64,000 nt of DNA from Methyloradius palustris (GCF_019703875.1 NZ_AP024110.1:1922001-1986000), one strand, 5' to 3'; counted from the stretch's first letter, positions 52,196 to 61,538 are shown. The notes: generated by a model from the letters alone, not told the origin. Translations and numbers: made by a program.

Positions 52196-52822
52196 TTAGT
52201 GAATAAATAATATGGCCAGCACCAGCGGTATCACTACACCCAATCCAACCAGCGGCCATGTTGAAGGCCTGTTAGCAGAATGCATGTAAAGCAGGCATAA
52301 ACCCGTAAGACTGAATACCAGTGCGGCTACCGAAAACACATCCAGGAACCAACTCCAGGCAGCGCCTGTATTGCGGCCTTTGTGTAAATCATTCAAATAG
52401 GAAATCCATCCCCGTTTAGTCAACTCATAATTCAGCTCGCCACTTTGGGTGTCTATGCTCAGCCAGGCATCACCACCTGGGCGCGGCAATGAAAGGTAAA
52501 TCTCGTCCGCTGACCATTCGGCGGGTTTGCCAGCAACATACACATTCATTTCAGTGGCTATCCAATCACCAACCGATAGCGGCAATGGTGCTTTATTGTT
52601 GCTGGCCTCTACTCGCAAATCCGCTAAAAGAGCAGGCGGTAAAATCACGGTCTGCTTACTGACTATTGGCTTGGCTTCAATATGATCTGCATTATTAAGT
52701 GTTAATCCAGTCATCGCGAATAACAGCATTCCAACCAGACACATAGCAGAACTTATCCAATGCCATAAATATAGTTGGCGCAGCCAGAATGCGCGCTTTT
52801 GCTGAGTAGAAGGATTTTGCAT
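52196..52822 (-). CDS. PepSY-associated membrane protein
   Basis: 208 residues with transmembrane segments at about 18-40 (WHWISSAMCLVGMLLFAMTG), 163-185 and 188-207, around a periplasmic PepSY-type domain including DAWLSIDTQSGELNYE and GWISYLNDLHKGRNTG. The His in LYLWHWISS and in LNDLHKGRNTG matches heme-ligand positions in PepSY TM reductases, so b-type heme binding is plausible. First gene of the operon PepSY-DUF2271-DUF4198-apbE-reductase; a Fur box is in the divergent region upstream. Confidence 0.82.
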   Translation of the reverse strand: MQNPSTQQKRAFWLRQLYLWHWISSAMCLVGMLLFAMTGLTLNNADHIEAKPIVSKQTVILPPALLADLRVEASNNKAPLPLSVGDWIATEMNVYVAGKPAEWSADEIYLSLPRPGGDAWLSIDTQSGELNYELTKRGWISYLNDLHKGRNTGAAWSWFLDVFSVAALVFSLTGLCLLYMHSANRPSTWPLVGLGVVIPLVLAILFIH

Positions 52823-52860
52823 TTGTAATCAGGGCGCGATAATATCTGGATGTTTATGTG

Positions 52861-52883
52861 ATAATGAGAACCAATCTCATTAT
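52861..52883. promoter_or_regulatory. Palindromic Fur box between divergent PepSY and Sel1 genes
   Basis: ATAATGAGA, five bases, TCTCATTAT: a perfect 9-bp palindrome matching the inverted-repeat Fur operator pattern. It lies 38 bases upstream of the PepSY gene and 33 bases upstream of the Sel1 gene, so one site may control both. Confidence 0.78.
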
Positions 52884-52916
52884 AGCAAATAGATTTAATA
52901 AGAACCAAGAATACTT

Positions 52917-53822
52917 ATGGCTATCACTCACATTTCTCCATATCAGCTCCAGAATACCAGCCCTGAAGAGCTATCCAGACATCTGGCAGGCGACCCCGCA
53001 GAGGCTGCGCTATGGATTAAAGCTGCCGCCGAACAAGGCATGCCAGATGCACAAGCGTTGCTAGGCCAAATATTGCTGGACGGCAGAGGAATAAGCTTGG
53101 ACATGGTATTGGCACGTTACTGGTTTGCCAAAGCCGCAGATCAGGGACACCCCATGGGCCTGAATATGCTGGGGCGGTGTCATGAATTAGGATGGGGCGG
53201 TGGCATCGATTTTGCATTGGCCGCACTTCACTTCAAGCAATCAGCCGAGCTCGGCCTAGATTGGGGAATGTACAACTATGCCAATCTACTGCTACACGGC
53301 AATGGAGTAGAAAAGGATGAAGCATTAGCACTGGAGTGGTATTGCAAAGCAGCCGCACTAGGTAATGCAAAATCACTGAACGTAGTCGGCAGGTTTTATG
53401 AAGAAGGCTGGCTGGTCAGCGCAGACCGCGCTATCGCCGCGGATTATTATCGACAAGCCGCAGAGGGTGATGATTTTCGTGGACAATACAATTACGCATT
53501 ACTACTGGCCGAACAAGGCTTAATGAAAGATGCCATATATTGGATGGAACACGCACTAGCCGCTGCTCATCTCAAGTTCACACGTGTCATGGCCGAAAAC
53601 CTGCTTACATTTCCTAACCCCGAGTTTCATCGCATTGGCATGCTGGCCCATGAAAAATGCTGTGAACTGGGCAGTGCCAACGATTACTACAACTATGCAT
53701 TAGTACTGCAAAAAGATAAAAGAAAAGCAGCCAATACGATTCTTGCTGAGACATGGCTAATGCGAGCTGCTGCGCAAGGCCATGACAAAGCCAAACGGCA
53801 TCTAAAAGCTAGTCGCAGCTAA
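52917..53822 (+). CDS. Sel1-repeat protein next to piuC
   Basis: 301 residues made of about seven Sel1/TPR-like 36-residue repeats: AEQGMPDAQALLGQILLDGR, ARYWFAKAADQGHPMGLNML, and so on (AA.QG.A..LG pattern). No signal peptide, so cytoplasmic. Sel1 proteins commonly accompany PiuC-type dioxygenases in iron loci, as here. Fur control is likely through the shared palindrome. Converges on piuC, 32 bases apart. Confidence 0.85.
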   Translation: MAITHISPYQLQNTSPEELSRHLAGDPAEAALWIKAAAEQGMPDAQALLGQILLDGRGISLDMVLARYWFAKAADQGHPMGLNMLGRCHELGWGGGIDFALAALHFKQSAELGLDWGMYNYANLLLHGNGVEKDEALALEWYCKAAALGNAKSLNVVGRFYEEGWLVSADRAIAADYYRQAAEGDDFRGQYNYALLLAEQGLMKDAIYWMEHALAAAHLKFTRVMAENLLTFPNPEFHRIGMLAHEKCCELGSANDYYNYALVLQKDKRKAANTILAETWLMRAAAQGHDKAKRHLKASRS

Positions 53823-53854
53823 AAACTAAAGTCGTCGTTTACACAAGTAACAGG

Positions 53855-54538
53855 TTAACTATCCGCCCAGCGGCGCAATAAGTTGTGGTAAACCCCAGTC
53901 AGACTGATCACTTCAGCATCCTGATGCCCACGATCAATACCTAACTGCTGGATTGAGCGATCAAGCTGATACAGCAACGTTCTTTGTCCATCATCACGAA
54001 CCATGCTCTGCAACCAAAAAAAAGAACAAACACGTGCGCCACGCGTTACTGGGGTGACATGATGCAAACTGGTAGAAGGGTAAAGCACCATATGGCCTGC
54101 TGGGAGCTTAACCTTTTGTTCACCGTAAACATCTTCAATCGTTAGTTCACCACCGTCATAATCATCCGGCTCTGACAAAAACAAGGTAGCCGAAAGGTCA
54201 CTACGAATACGAAAGTTAGTGCCCCGCAGATGCCGTATCGCATTATCAACGTGCTTACCAAAACCCTGCCCGCCCAGATAACGATTAAATAAAGGTGGAA
54301 ATACCTTGAGTGGCAAAGCTGCTGAAATAAATAAGAGATTTTGACCCAATGCATCCTGAATCAGGTCACCAATCTGGCGCGCTACTGGTGAGCTTTCTGG
54401 CAACTGCATATTATTTTTGGCAAGTGCGGACTGGTGCCCAGAAGTAACATTTCCATCTACCCATTCTGCAACATCCATCAACTGGCGGCATTCCGCTACC
54501 TGAGCTTTACTAAGCACATTTGGAATTGAGATCAACAT
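53855..54538 (-). CDS. piuC: Fe(II)/2-oxoglutarate dioxygenase, PKHD/PiuC family
   Basis: Double-stranded beta-helix hydroxylase of the PiuC/YbiX type, usually encoded beside siderophore receptors and iron-repressed. Iron ligands: H96 and D98 in GKHVDNAIR and H159 in TSLHHVTPVTRGAR; the 2-oxoglutarate Arg is in the same stretch. 227 residues, standard. It follows the siderophore receptor on the same strand across a terminator, so its expression may depend on read-through. Substrate unknown. Confidence 0.93.
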   Translation of the reverse strand: MLISIPNVLSKAQVAECRQLMDVAEWVDGNVTSGHQSALAKNNMQLPESSPVARQIGDLIQDALGQNLLFISAALPLKVFPPLFNRYLGGQGFGKHVDNAIRHLRGTNFRIRSDLSATLFLSEPDDYDGGELTIEDVYGEQKVKLPAGHMVLYPSTSLHHVTPVTRGARVCSFFWLQSMVRDDGQRTLLYQLDRSIQQLGIDRGHQDAEVISLTGVYHNLLRRWADS

Positions 54539-54606
54539 GTACTTATCCCAGATAAAAAAGAAGATTATGCATGAATATTATTTGTGATTGCTTAAGCTAG
54601 AGCAGC

Positions 54607-54641
54607 AAAAAATCCCTACAGGAATTTACCCTGTGGGGATT
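54607..54641 (-). terminator. Intrinsic terminator after the siderophore receptor
   Basis: On the minus strand a 12-bp stem (AATCCCCACAGG with CCTGTAGGGATT, one G-U) has a 7-base loop and is followed by six T. Located 23 bases after the receptor stop and ahead of piuC. Confidence 0.88.
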
Positions 54642-54663
54642 ATAAGCTGACTAAATATAGAAA

Positions 54664-57024
54664 TTAATATTTAAAATTCAAAGTCAGGAAAGCTAAACGG
54701 CCTGCTGCTACTTGAGCATAGTGCGATGTGTATGCAGCATTGAAATAACGCTCATCAGTCAGGTTCTGCACATTAAGTTGCAAACTTAGATTCTTATCGA
54801 TTTTATAATTTGCCATTGCATCGATTCGAACATATGAAGGGATGACCACCGAGTTAGCTGCATTGCCGAATTGCTTATCCACATAATATGCACCACCACC
54901 TACTGTTAAGTTGGGCATCACCGCATAGGTATTCCAGAGACTTACACTATTTTTAGGGGTGTTAGGAAACTGGTTACCATTATTAACGCTATTTGGCACA
55001 TTGTTTGTAAGACCAGCGCTCGGTGCATTGTTAAAGACACCAGAGCCATTATCTACAAGCTTGCCATCCAGATATGTATAACCACCAAACGCCTGCCACT
55101 TATCGGTAATCCGTCCTGCGAAACCGAGTTCCAAGCCTTTTAATTCCTGATTCCCAACCAGCGCCGTCGTGCCGTCCGCAAGTGTCGCTCTTGCATTGGT
55201 CTTTTCTGTATAGAAAGTCGCAGCGGTTAAAGCAAGACCTTCAAGAACGTCCCACTTGGTACCGATTTCATAATTCTTTGAACGTTCTGGATCCAGATTG
55301 GCATTTGTTGCAACCCCTCCAGAAAGGTTATCCGAACCAGTACCAAGCGTAGTACCTGATGGCGTAGATGAAGTGCCAAATGAAGCATACACACTCGCAT
55401 TAGGCTTCAACTTATAAACTACACCAGCCTGATAGTTGAAGAAAGCGCTGTCATTTTGCAAATAAAGCTCAGGCACCGTTGCACCGATTGCATTAGCCCC
55501 AAGGCCATTGCCAGTTGGCACTCTACGTTGATAAGAAGGAACATCTGACTCAGTAGAGTAGCTGTCATAGCGTATGCCTAAGTTAAGTATCCACTTCTTG
55601 GATAATTCCATAGAGTCAAAAGCATAAGCTGACCTGGTCGTTGCGGTTGAAGTTGTGTGCACACGACTTGCTTCAATGGTACCGCTCCAAGGATCATTGG
55701 GATTGGGGGTATATAGACTTGTACAGTCGTAATTACTTTGTAATGCTGCTCCTACGCCGCCACCCGCGCTACAAGTACGTAGGTTACCCCCCGTAGCGCT
55801 GAAGCCCAAACCATTTTGGATGATCTGATAAGGATCATTTTTGGTTTCTTCATGGCTTAATTCCAAGCCTATATTTGCACTATGCTTTACCTTCCAAGCA
55901 TCAAACTTGATACTTAAATCAGTGACGTTAGCAAGGGTGTCCGTCTTTGAATTTCGGGATTTTGCTGAACGATAAACATTGCCATTAGCTACGTTGCCAG
56001 CACTATCGTCAGCCACTGTAACAATATAATCATTTGTTGAAACACCATAACGTGTGGTGTTCTTTAGAACAGTGGTTTCACTAAATGCATGTTTGATAGT
56101 AGCTGTACCAATATCAGACTGTGTCTTACGGAAATCACGGTTAGTTAAACCATAAAAATTATCCATATCGACATTCGCTGGCTGGCTAGGAGTGGCTTTA
56201 CTTCTGCCTACAAACGTGTAGGGAATGCCATAGTCAGGCATGTCATCCGTCTGCAGGTGGTAATAGCTTAAAGTAGCGCTGGTTGGTGAATTCATACCCA
56301 AGGTAATGGATGGCGCAAAGCCCCAGCGACTTACATCAACCTCATCACGACCTGGAGTATCGGCAGAATGTGCCATTACATTGACACGAACGGCTACATC
56401 ATCGCTCAGCATGTAATTAACATCACCAGTGGCACGGCGATATTTGTCGGTACCCAGACCAACACTACCTGACACAAAGTTTTCTGCTTTAGGCAGTTTG
56501 CTGACCAAGTTGATACTGCCGCCAGCAGAACCACGACCATCAAAAGCGCCACTTGGACCCTTGAGCACTTCAACACTTTCGATAGCGAAAATTTCACGGC
56601 TCTGGCCGCCCACATCACGAATACCATCTACATACATTGAAGCCTGAGAGTCGAAACCACGAATGAATGGTCGGTCACCAATAGAGCCACCACCTTCAGC
56701 TGAGCCAAACGTGATACCTGGCACTGTGCGCAGTGCATCTTCCAGAGTTACAGAACCACTATCCTGAATAACGCTTTGTGGAATGACAGTAATGGATTTA
56801 GGTGTATCTATCAGCGGCGCAGTGAATTTAGATGAAGACGCTTTTTCAGTCTTATATTCAGTTTCAGGTGCATTCTTAACCTCTGGGGCTGACACTTTGA
56901 CTTCAGGCAAAGTAGTCGCCTCCTCTGGAGCAGCATATGCAGACCCTGTGCCGGTAAAAACAAGCGCAACTGCGGTTGCTACTGGATTTAATTTTCCGTT
57001 GTATTTTTGTTGCGATTTTTTCAT
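54664..57024 (-). CDS. TonB-dependent catecholate-siderophore-type receptor
   Basis: Outer-membrane beta-barrel importing ferric siderophore. I start at MKKSQQKYNGKLNPVA, whose ATG has AGGGG seven bases upstream (786 residues); 24 extra codons upstream lack support. Signal peptide ends near AYA. The TonB box is probably LPEVKVSAPEVK. The plug has FTAPLIDTPKSITVIPQSVI, EDALRTVPGITFGSAEGG and RGFDSQASMYVDGIRDVGGQ, resembling Fiu/CirA-like receptors. The barrel ends in AGRLAFLTLNFKY with a terminal aromatic. A near-perfect Fur box lies 97 bases upstream. Confidence 0.93.
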   Translation of the reverse strand: MKKSQQKYNGKLNPVATAVALVFTGTGSAYAAPEEATTLPEVKVSAPEVKNAPETEYKTEKASSSKFTAPLIDTPKSITVIPQSVIQDSGSVTLEDALRTVPGITFGSAEGGGSIGDRPFIRGFDSQASMYVDGIRDVGGQSREIFAIESVEVLKGPSGAFDGRGSAGGSINLVSKLPKAENFVSGSVGLGTDKYRRATGDVNYMLSDDVAVRVNVMAHSADTPGRDEVDVSRWGFAPSITLGMNSPTSATLSYYHLQTDDMPDYGIPYTFVGRSKATPSQPANVDMDNFYGLTNRDFRKTQSDIGTATIKHAFSETTVLKNTTRYGVSTNDYIVTVADDSAGNVANGNVYRSAKSRNSKTDTLANVTDLSIKFDAWKVKHSANIGLELSHEETKNDPYQIIQNGLGFSATGGNLRTCSAGGGVGAALQSNYDCTSLYTPNPNDPWSGTIEASRVHTTSTATTRSAYAFDSMELSKKWILNLGIRYDSYSTESDVPSYQRRVPTGNGLGANAIGATVPELYLQNDSAFFNYQAGVVYKLKPNASVYASFGTSSTPSGTTLGTGSDNLSGGVATNANLDPERSKNYEIGTKWDVLEGLALTAATFYTEKTNARATLADGTTALVGNQELKGLELGFAGRITDKWQAFGGYTYLDGKLVDNGSGVFNNAPSAGLTNNVPNSVNNGNQFPNTPKNSVSLWNTYAVMPNLTVGGGAYYVDKQFGNAANSVVIPSYVRIDAMANYKIDKNLSLQLNVQNLTDERYFNAAYTSHYAQVAAGRLAFLTLNFKY

Positions 57025-57120
57025 TACCATTCCCCTAACTAGCCACCTTAAAAATAACTCCTTTGGCTTGCCTTCATCCGAAGGCTGGCTAATCACGAGT
57101 TCACTTAATCAAAATATCGC

Positions 57121-57139
57121 GATAATGATAACTATTATC
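57121..57139 (-). promoter_or_regulatory. Near-perfect Fur box before the siderophore receptor
   Basis: GATAATGATAACTATTATC matches 17 of 19 bases of the classic Fur box. This is the best site in the window. The receptor's start is 97 bases downstream on the minus strand. Confidence 0.9.
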
Positions 57140-57326
57140 ATTAAGAATTACAAACACTTTATGACAAATGCTTACTCTTTCTTACAAAAAGCCTTACCTG
57201 CTCGAGTAATTTCGCTGCACGCAGATAACTTATGTTTGTATGGTTATCTTGTGTGATGTCGATAGTTAAACTACGCAAAGTACGCGTGTTGAGCTATACA
57301 CAAAAAACACTACATTTCTACGGATA
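57140..57326. other. Rest of the intergenic region between receptor and DUF6607 genes
   Basis: The whole gap from 57025 to 57326 is about 300 bases. It holds the Fur box, the receptor leader with a small GCCTTC-ATCC-GAAGGC hairpin at 57070-57085, and then this A+T-rich part before the DUF6607 stop. A short frame reading MTNAYSFLQKALPARVI overlaps it on the plus strand, but I find no support for it as a gene. Confidence 0.5.
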
Positions 57327-58514
57327 TTAATAGCTAGGCTTTGCAGAAGCCCCACCCTTTTCTGCTAAATAATCTTGCACAGCCTTTTTTGCATAGCCAG
57401 ATATTTCTTTAGCAGACCTCTGTTTGCCTTCACTCATGCCATCAGCATAGGTCACCACGGGTAAATAAAGCATGCCTTTATCTGGTGCACTGCGTAGCTG
57501 GATTGGCTTGCCTTGGCTGGTGAGCTCAGCCCATTGCTTACGTATCTCACTCCAGAACGGTTCAGTATTTTTAACGTAAGCATCAGCCAAGCTGAAATCA
57601 AACCCGGTAATCCGCTCATAACGATTAAATCCAAACTCCCTTGCGATGACCGCATTTAAAACTTGTGGCTGTGCATTGCTGTCTAGCACCACCTTATTGT
57701 TTTGCTGTTCATGCACCCAACCTGTGGGCAGAATGATCTGGCGATTATTTCCCATCAACAGTTGGTAGTCATCACGCACGGTGTATTCGCGGCGCGGCAA
57801 TGGACGCCAGGTATCTGGTGAATTCCAGCTTGAGAAATTACTCAAATGTTGCCACACCGCCACGCCACCATAGCGTGGCGAATCATCTACCTGGTAAACA
57901 GTTTGCGACCATGCGCCCTTGCGCTCAGACTCAGGAACTGCCCGCGATTGCCAGGCATTGTGCCCACGATAGACCAGCACCTGCTTGGGTTCGTATTGCC
58001 AATCTTGCCGCCAGTGCTTGGTCAGCACTGGCTTTTCAACTGTGCCATCAGCGGCGATGCTCTGCGAGAGCAGCACATGTTGCAACACGATATGTTTGCC
58101 GCTGTCTTCCAGCACATAGACTTTTTCAGTGGCCCAGTTACGGTAAGGCACGGCTGGTTTGTAGTTGTCGGTAAATCCAGCGACTTCAACAAAATCAAAG
58201 CTGACCCTGAATTCCCCCACCATTGCCAGAATCGCACGGCGGTCACGTTCATAGCTGCCGATGCAAAGCTGTTGCAGTTTTAACCATGCATCGCTCGGTT
58301 TAGTGTCTAGCGTCACAGGCACGCCTTTACTATCGCCACCACGCGGCTTCATAGCGTCACTATCAGCAAACTGCCAGGCAAAAACATAAGGTTGGCTCTT
58401 TGGCTGATTTTCTAATATGTTACTGCTATCAGCGGCATAGGCGCTGGAGCAGACTATTAGCATGGCCGTGAATCCAGCCGCAGCAATTCCATAGATAAGT
58501 CGTTTGATATTCAT
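57327..58514 (-). CDS. DUF6607 exported protein
   Basis: 395 residues with a signal peptide (about 1-27, ending AYA). The mature protein is rich in aromatic residues: YVFAWQFADSDAM, WATEKVYVLEDSGKHIVLQH and HWRQDWQYEP, GWVHEQQNNKV, a pattern I associate with the DUF6607 family found behind heme/hemoglobin receptors. Function unknown; the location suggests help with heme capture or processing in the periplasm. 12 bases separate it from the receptor stop. Confidence 0.78.
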   Translation of the reverse strand: MNIKRLIYGIAAAGFTAMLIVCSSAYAADSSNILENQPKSQPYVFAWQFADSDAMKPRGGDSKGVPVTLDTKPSDAWLKLQQLCIGSYERDRRAILAMVGEFRVSFDFVEVAGFTDNYKPAVPYRNWATEKVYVLEDSGKHIVLQHVLLSQSIAADGTVEKPVLTKHWRQDWQYEPKQVLVYRGHNAWQSRAVPESERKGAWSQTVYQVDDSPRYGGVAVWQHLSNFSSWNSPDTWRPLPRREYTVRDDYQLLMGNNRQIILPTGWVHEQQNNKVVLDSNAQPQVLNAVIAREFGFNRYERITGFDFSLADAYVKNTEPFWSEIRKQWAELTSQGKPIQLRSAPDKGMLYLPVVTYADGMSEGKQRSAKEISGYAKKAVQDYLAEKGGASAKPSY

Positions 58515-58526
58515 TGTGATGCCTTT

Positions 58527-60887
58527 TTAAAATTGGTAGCTAAAACTGGCCGAAACGGTACGCCCTGATTGCGAGTAGAAATCGACACCGACTGGATTAC
58601 GGCTATCGGCCTGACGGATATCGCTCCACAAAAAGTACTTTTTATCAAACAGGTTATTGACTGCGATATTGAACTGACCAGCCTTGATTGGGCGCCACCA
58701 AGCTGCCAGATTAGCCACGCTGTAACCTGCGGGGCGGAACCATGTGCCAGCAGTATCATCCGTACGTGTCACCGCTGCGGCTGATCGAACGCGGGCTTCA
58801 GCACCCCAGTCAGCGGCCTCACGCACCAAACCTAGAGACAGTCGTGCAGGCTCAACGCTATTCAAAGGCTGATTGGTTGATCTGTTCTCACCACGTGTCC
58901 AGGCCAACGCACCATCAACACTCCATCCAGGCGTGAAATCCCAGGTGCTTCGCAGCTCTGCCCCATAAATACGGACACTGGATATATTGCTGTTAATGAA
59001 AGTAGTGGCAACGCCAGAGATACAACGCGCATCGCCCGGGCAAACCAATTGCACATTCTCGATAAAGTCTTTGTAGTGGGTATCGTAGAGTGATAATTGA
59101 CCACGTACTTTTTGCGCATACCACTTAATACCGCCTTCCACTCCCACGCTGGTTTCAGCTTTAAGGTCAGCATTCGGACTGATTGCATAACCTGGAGGTT
59201 GACCAGTGTTTCGGAAGGAGCCGTTCACTTCGTTATAATTTGGGGCTCGGAAGCCAGTGACAGCCTGGCCATACAGCGACATGGCCTGGTTAAGTTTCCA
59301 GCTTGCCGCCAGCTTGGGTGAAAATGCTGAGTCAGTTTGCTCTACCGCGCTACGGTTATTCGCTGACAGGGCAACTTGTGTTAGAGCATCGACCTCTGGC
59401 TTCAGCCTATTCCAGTCATAACGCAGGCCTGGGATGATTGATAGTGGGCCGCCAGCCAGACCACTGATTTCATCCTGTACGAATATGCCAGCCTTGTCAT
59501 TAATGCCTTTAGGAAAATCTCGCACAGGGAAAGTATCACCCGCAAGAGTTTTGCTCACAGTGCCAGTTGTCAGGTTATATCTGGTGGCATCACGTAACTC
59601 TTCGGTTTCAACCCTGGAAATATCGATGCCATAGGTAAAGAAATGGTTCTGATCCCATATCTTGGTATCGCTATCTAATATCAAACCAAGGCCTGTAGAC
59701 GTCTGGTTCAGGGAAAAACTCTGGTTCAGTAGGCAGTTATTACCAAAATTAGTGGGGGAATTAGCTCCTGAGCATGTCGCGCCAGTATTGGTGCGCGTTT
59801 GCACATTCTTATTATTGGTATCAGTCTCTTGGCGATAAAACTTCACTGCCAAGCGGTCATAAAAAGCGGACTGCGGTTTGTATTCCCAATCGATGCTGGC
59901 ACGTATGCGCTGCGTATTATCTTCGCCCGATGTTGCAGTAACTTTGGGAAGCGTTGCCGATAAGCGCCTGACGTTAACATCGGCATCCTGCTCGCGCCCT
60001 TCCAGCATGACTGAAACTGTGTGTCCTTCTGCAGGCCGCAAGACGAATTTGGCAATGGCACCCTGGTCTTCAATGCTTTGTGGGTTAGGCTTAGTACGGC
60101 TGACACTCACCGTATCAGCGCTACCTTTATTGCGGAATTCACTGGCGTCAGTGTGTGAATAACCCAGCAATACATCCAGCATGTCGCTATGCCATGCACC
60201 CAGCACACTATTGCTAAAACCCTTGTTCTCACCGCTATACCCCATGCGGTAGCGCGCGCCGTAATCATTTCCAGGCGTCAGTACATCCGCTGGATCCAGC
60301 GTGATATAGCCGACCACACCACCAATCGCATCTGACCCATACAAACTAGATGCTGGGCCGCGCAATATCTCAACACGCTTGAGAAAATCGCGCGAAACAC
60401 CCAAAGGCGCATTCATGGTGAAATTGGTTGGGCCGCCACTATCGTAATAGTCAGAGAGGCGCACGCCATCGACCATCTGCATCACACGGTTATCTTCAAT
60501 GCCGCGAATATTGACGCGGGTAGCGCCAAAGCGACGAATGTCGCGTGCCATGCTGACATCGGGCTCATCACGAAAATAATCTGCTTCATCGGCTGCAATC
60601 TTGCGATCCAGCTTTTCACGGTTGATCACAGTAATGGTCGCTGGCACTTCATCAACCGCGGTTTCGCTGCGCGTTGCAGTCGTGGTTACTTCAGGCAATG
60701 TATCGAGTGAAGCTACTACATTAGCCAATGGTTTGCTTGCTTCTGCTGCTGGGCTAGATATGGAATAAGCACTGAGGCCTAGACCAAGCAATAAATTAAT
60801 TAACAATAAGTTAATCGGTAATGATTGGATTGAATTAGCGCGTTGCCCAATAGGTTGGGCGCGCAATTTGCGTACGCATGACTTCAT
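58527..60887 (-). CDS. TonB-dependent heme/hemoglobin-type receptor
   Basis: Outer-membrane receptor of the hemoglobin/transferrin/lactoferrin family. I start at MKSCVRKLRAQPIGQRA with GGAG seven bases upstream (786 residues). The plug carries ATRSETAVDEVPATITVINR, DEPDVSMARDIRRFGATRVN and NIRGIEDNRVMQMVDGVRLS, distinctive for this family. The barrel includes ASWKLNQAMSLYGQAVTGFR and GFRAPNYNEVNGSF, with His residues possible for heme binding. It ends in SGRTVSASFSYQF. Downstream of the second hemP and upstream of DUF6607 in one operon. Confidence 0.92.
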   Translation of the reverse strand: MKSCVRKLRAQPIGQRANSIQSLPINLLLINLLLGLGLSAYSISSPAAEASKPLANVVASLDTLPEVTTTATRSETAVDEVPATITVINREKLDRKIAADEADYFRDEPDVSMARDIRRFGATRVNIRGIEDNRVMQMVDGVRLSDYYDSGGPTNFTMNAPLGVSRDFLKRVEILRGPASSLYGSDAIGGVVGYITLDPADVLTPGNDYGARYRMGYSGENKGFSNSVLGAWHSDMLDVLLGYSHTDASEFRNKGSADTVSVSRTKPNPQSIEDQGAIAKFVLRPAEGHTVSVMLEGREQDADVNVRRLSATLPKVTATSGEDNTQRIRASIDWEYKPQSAFYDRLAVKFYRQETDTNNKNVQTRTNTGATCSGANSPTNFGNNCLLNQSFSLNQTSTGLGLILDSDTKIWDQNHFFTYGIDISRVETEELRDATRYNLTTGTVSKTLAGDTFPVRDFPKGINDKAGIFVQDEISGLAGGPLSIIPGLRYDWNRLKPEVDALTQVALSANNRSAVEQTDSAFSPKLAASWKLNQAMSLYGQAVTGFRAPNYNEVNGSFRNTGQPPGYAISPNADLKAETSVGVEGGIKWYAQKVRGQLSLYDTHYKDFIENVQLVCPGDARCISGVATTFINSNISSVRIYGAELRSTWDFTPGWSVDGALAWTRGENRSTNQPLNSVEPARLSLGLVREAADWGAEARVRSAAAVTRTDDTAGTWFRPAGYSVANLAAWWRPIKAGQFNIAVNNLFDKKYFLWSDIRQADSRNPVGVDFYSQSGRTVSASFSYQF

Positions 60888-61020
60888 TGTATTACTCCCC
60901 TGAATGATAAAAATCACTGGCGGGCTAATAGCAATCAAGTTGCGTTGGCTGGCTGGATAAACTGCCTAGATATAAAAAACCAAATAAAAATTAAATACTG
61001 CCAAGAATTAAGTTTGTAGG

Positions 61021-61218
61021 CTATTTAGTAAGAATCAACTTCCCCTTACTGGTTAAACGTAAATAATATTGCTCCCCTGCATGATGAATCACTAGCTCTC
61101 TCAAGCCAGAAAACAACTCCTGGCTATTAAACTGCCTGATATTAACTGGCACTGCGACTGGCTTGGTCAGATATTGATTAATTTGTTCAAGATTGATAAT
61201 TGATGATGATTTCTTCAT
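61021..61218 (-). CDS. hemP: Hemin uptake protein HemP (heme-receptor operon copy)
   Basis: 65 residues, the usual HemP length. C-terminal half reads LFSGLRELVIHHAGEQYYLR and ends TSKGKLILTK, the family core. A second copy, 83 residues and with a different N-terminus, heads the tonB operon at 47.9 kb. Only the last ~35 residues are clearly alike. It lies 133 bases upstream of the heme receptor. Confidence 0.9.
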   Translation of the reverse strand: MKKSSSIINLEQINQYLTKPVAVPVNIRQFNSQELFSGLRELVIHHAGEQYYLRLTSKGKLILTK

Positions 61219-61264
61219 TTTATAAAAAATCGCTCAATGCCGATTAATATAAAAGTCAGCGCCA

Positions 61265-61507
61265 TCATGAGATTTTTCTAAGCTGACTGATCAACTGCTC
61301 TTGCGTAACCTTTGCCTGTTGCACCATTGATATCTTCTGCAATGACTCGCAAATAAGCTCATGTAAGGATTGGAATGCATTCACTTCGAGCCTCAAACTT
61401 AAAGCCCCAATTTCAAGCTCAGCAACATTGCATGATTCGCAATAGAGAACCCGGCAACCTTCGTTCCCCGCAAGTAATATGCGGTCACATGCTTTTTCTG
61501 ATTTCAT
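61265..61507 (-). CDS. Small cysteine-containing protein of heme operon, unknown function
   Basis: 80 residues, no signal peptide. Contains LYCESCNVAELEIGALSLRL with a CxxC pair near residues 23-26 and a helical C-terminal half (LHELICESLQKISMV). It may bind a metal or sense redox/iron. First gene after a Fur box and followed by hemP 46 bases later, then the heme receptor and DUF6607. No family name can be given with confidence. Confidence 0.65.
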   Translation of the reverse strand: MKSEKACDRILLAGNEGCRVLYCESCNVAELEIGALSLRLEVNAFQSLHELICESLQKISMVQQAKVTQEQLISQLRKIS

Positions 61508-61538
61508 TGAGATTCCTTTACAAGAATGAGTAACGTAT

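Noticed and set aside
57140..57256. Plus-strand frame upstream of the siderophore receptor that runs through the Fur box
   Set aside because: It starts inside the receptor gene on the opposite strand and crosses the regulatory region; no protein-like features.
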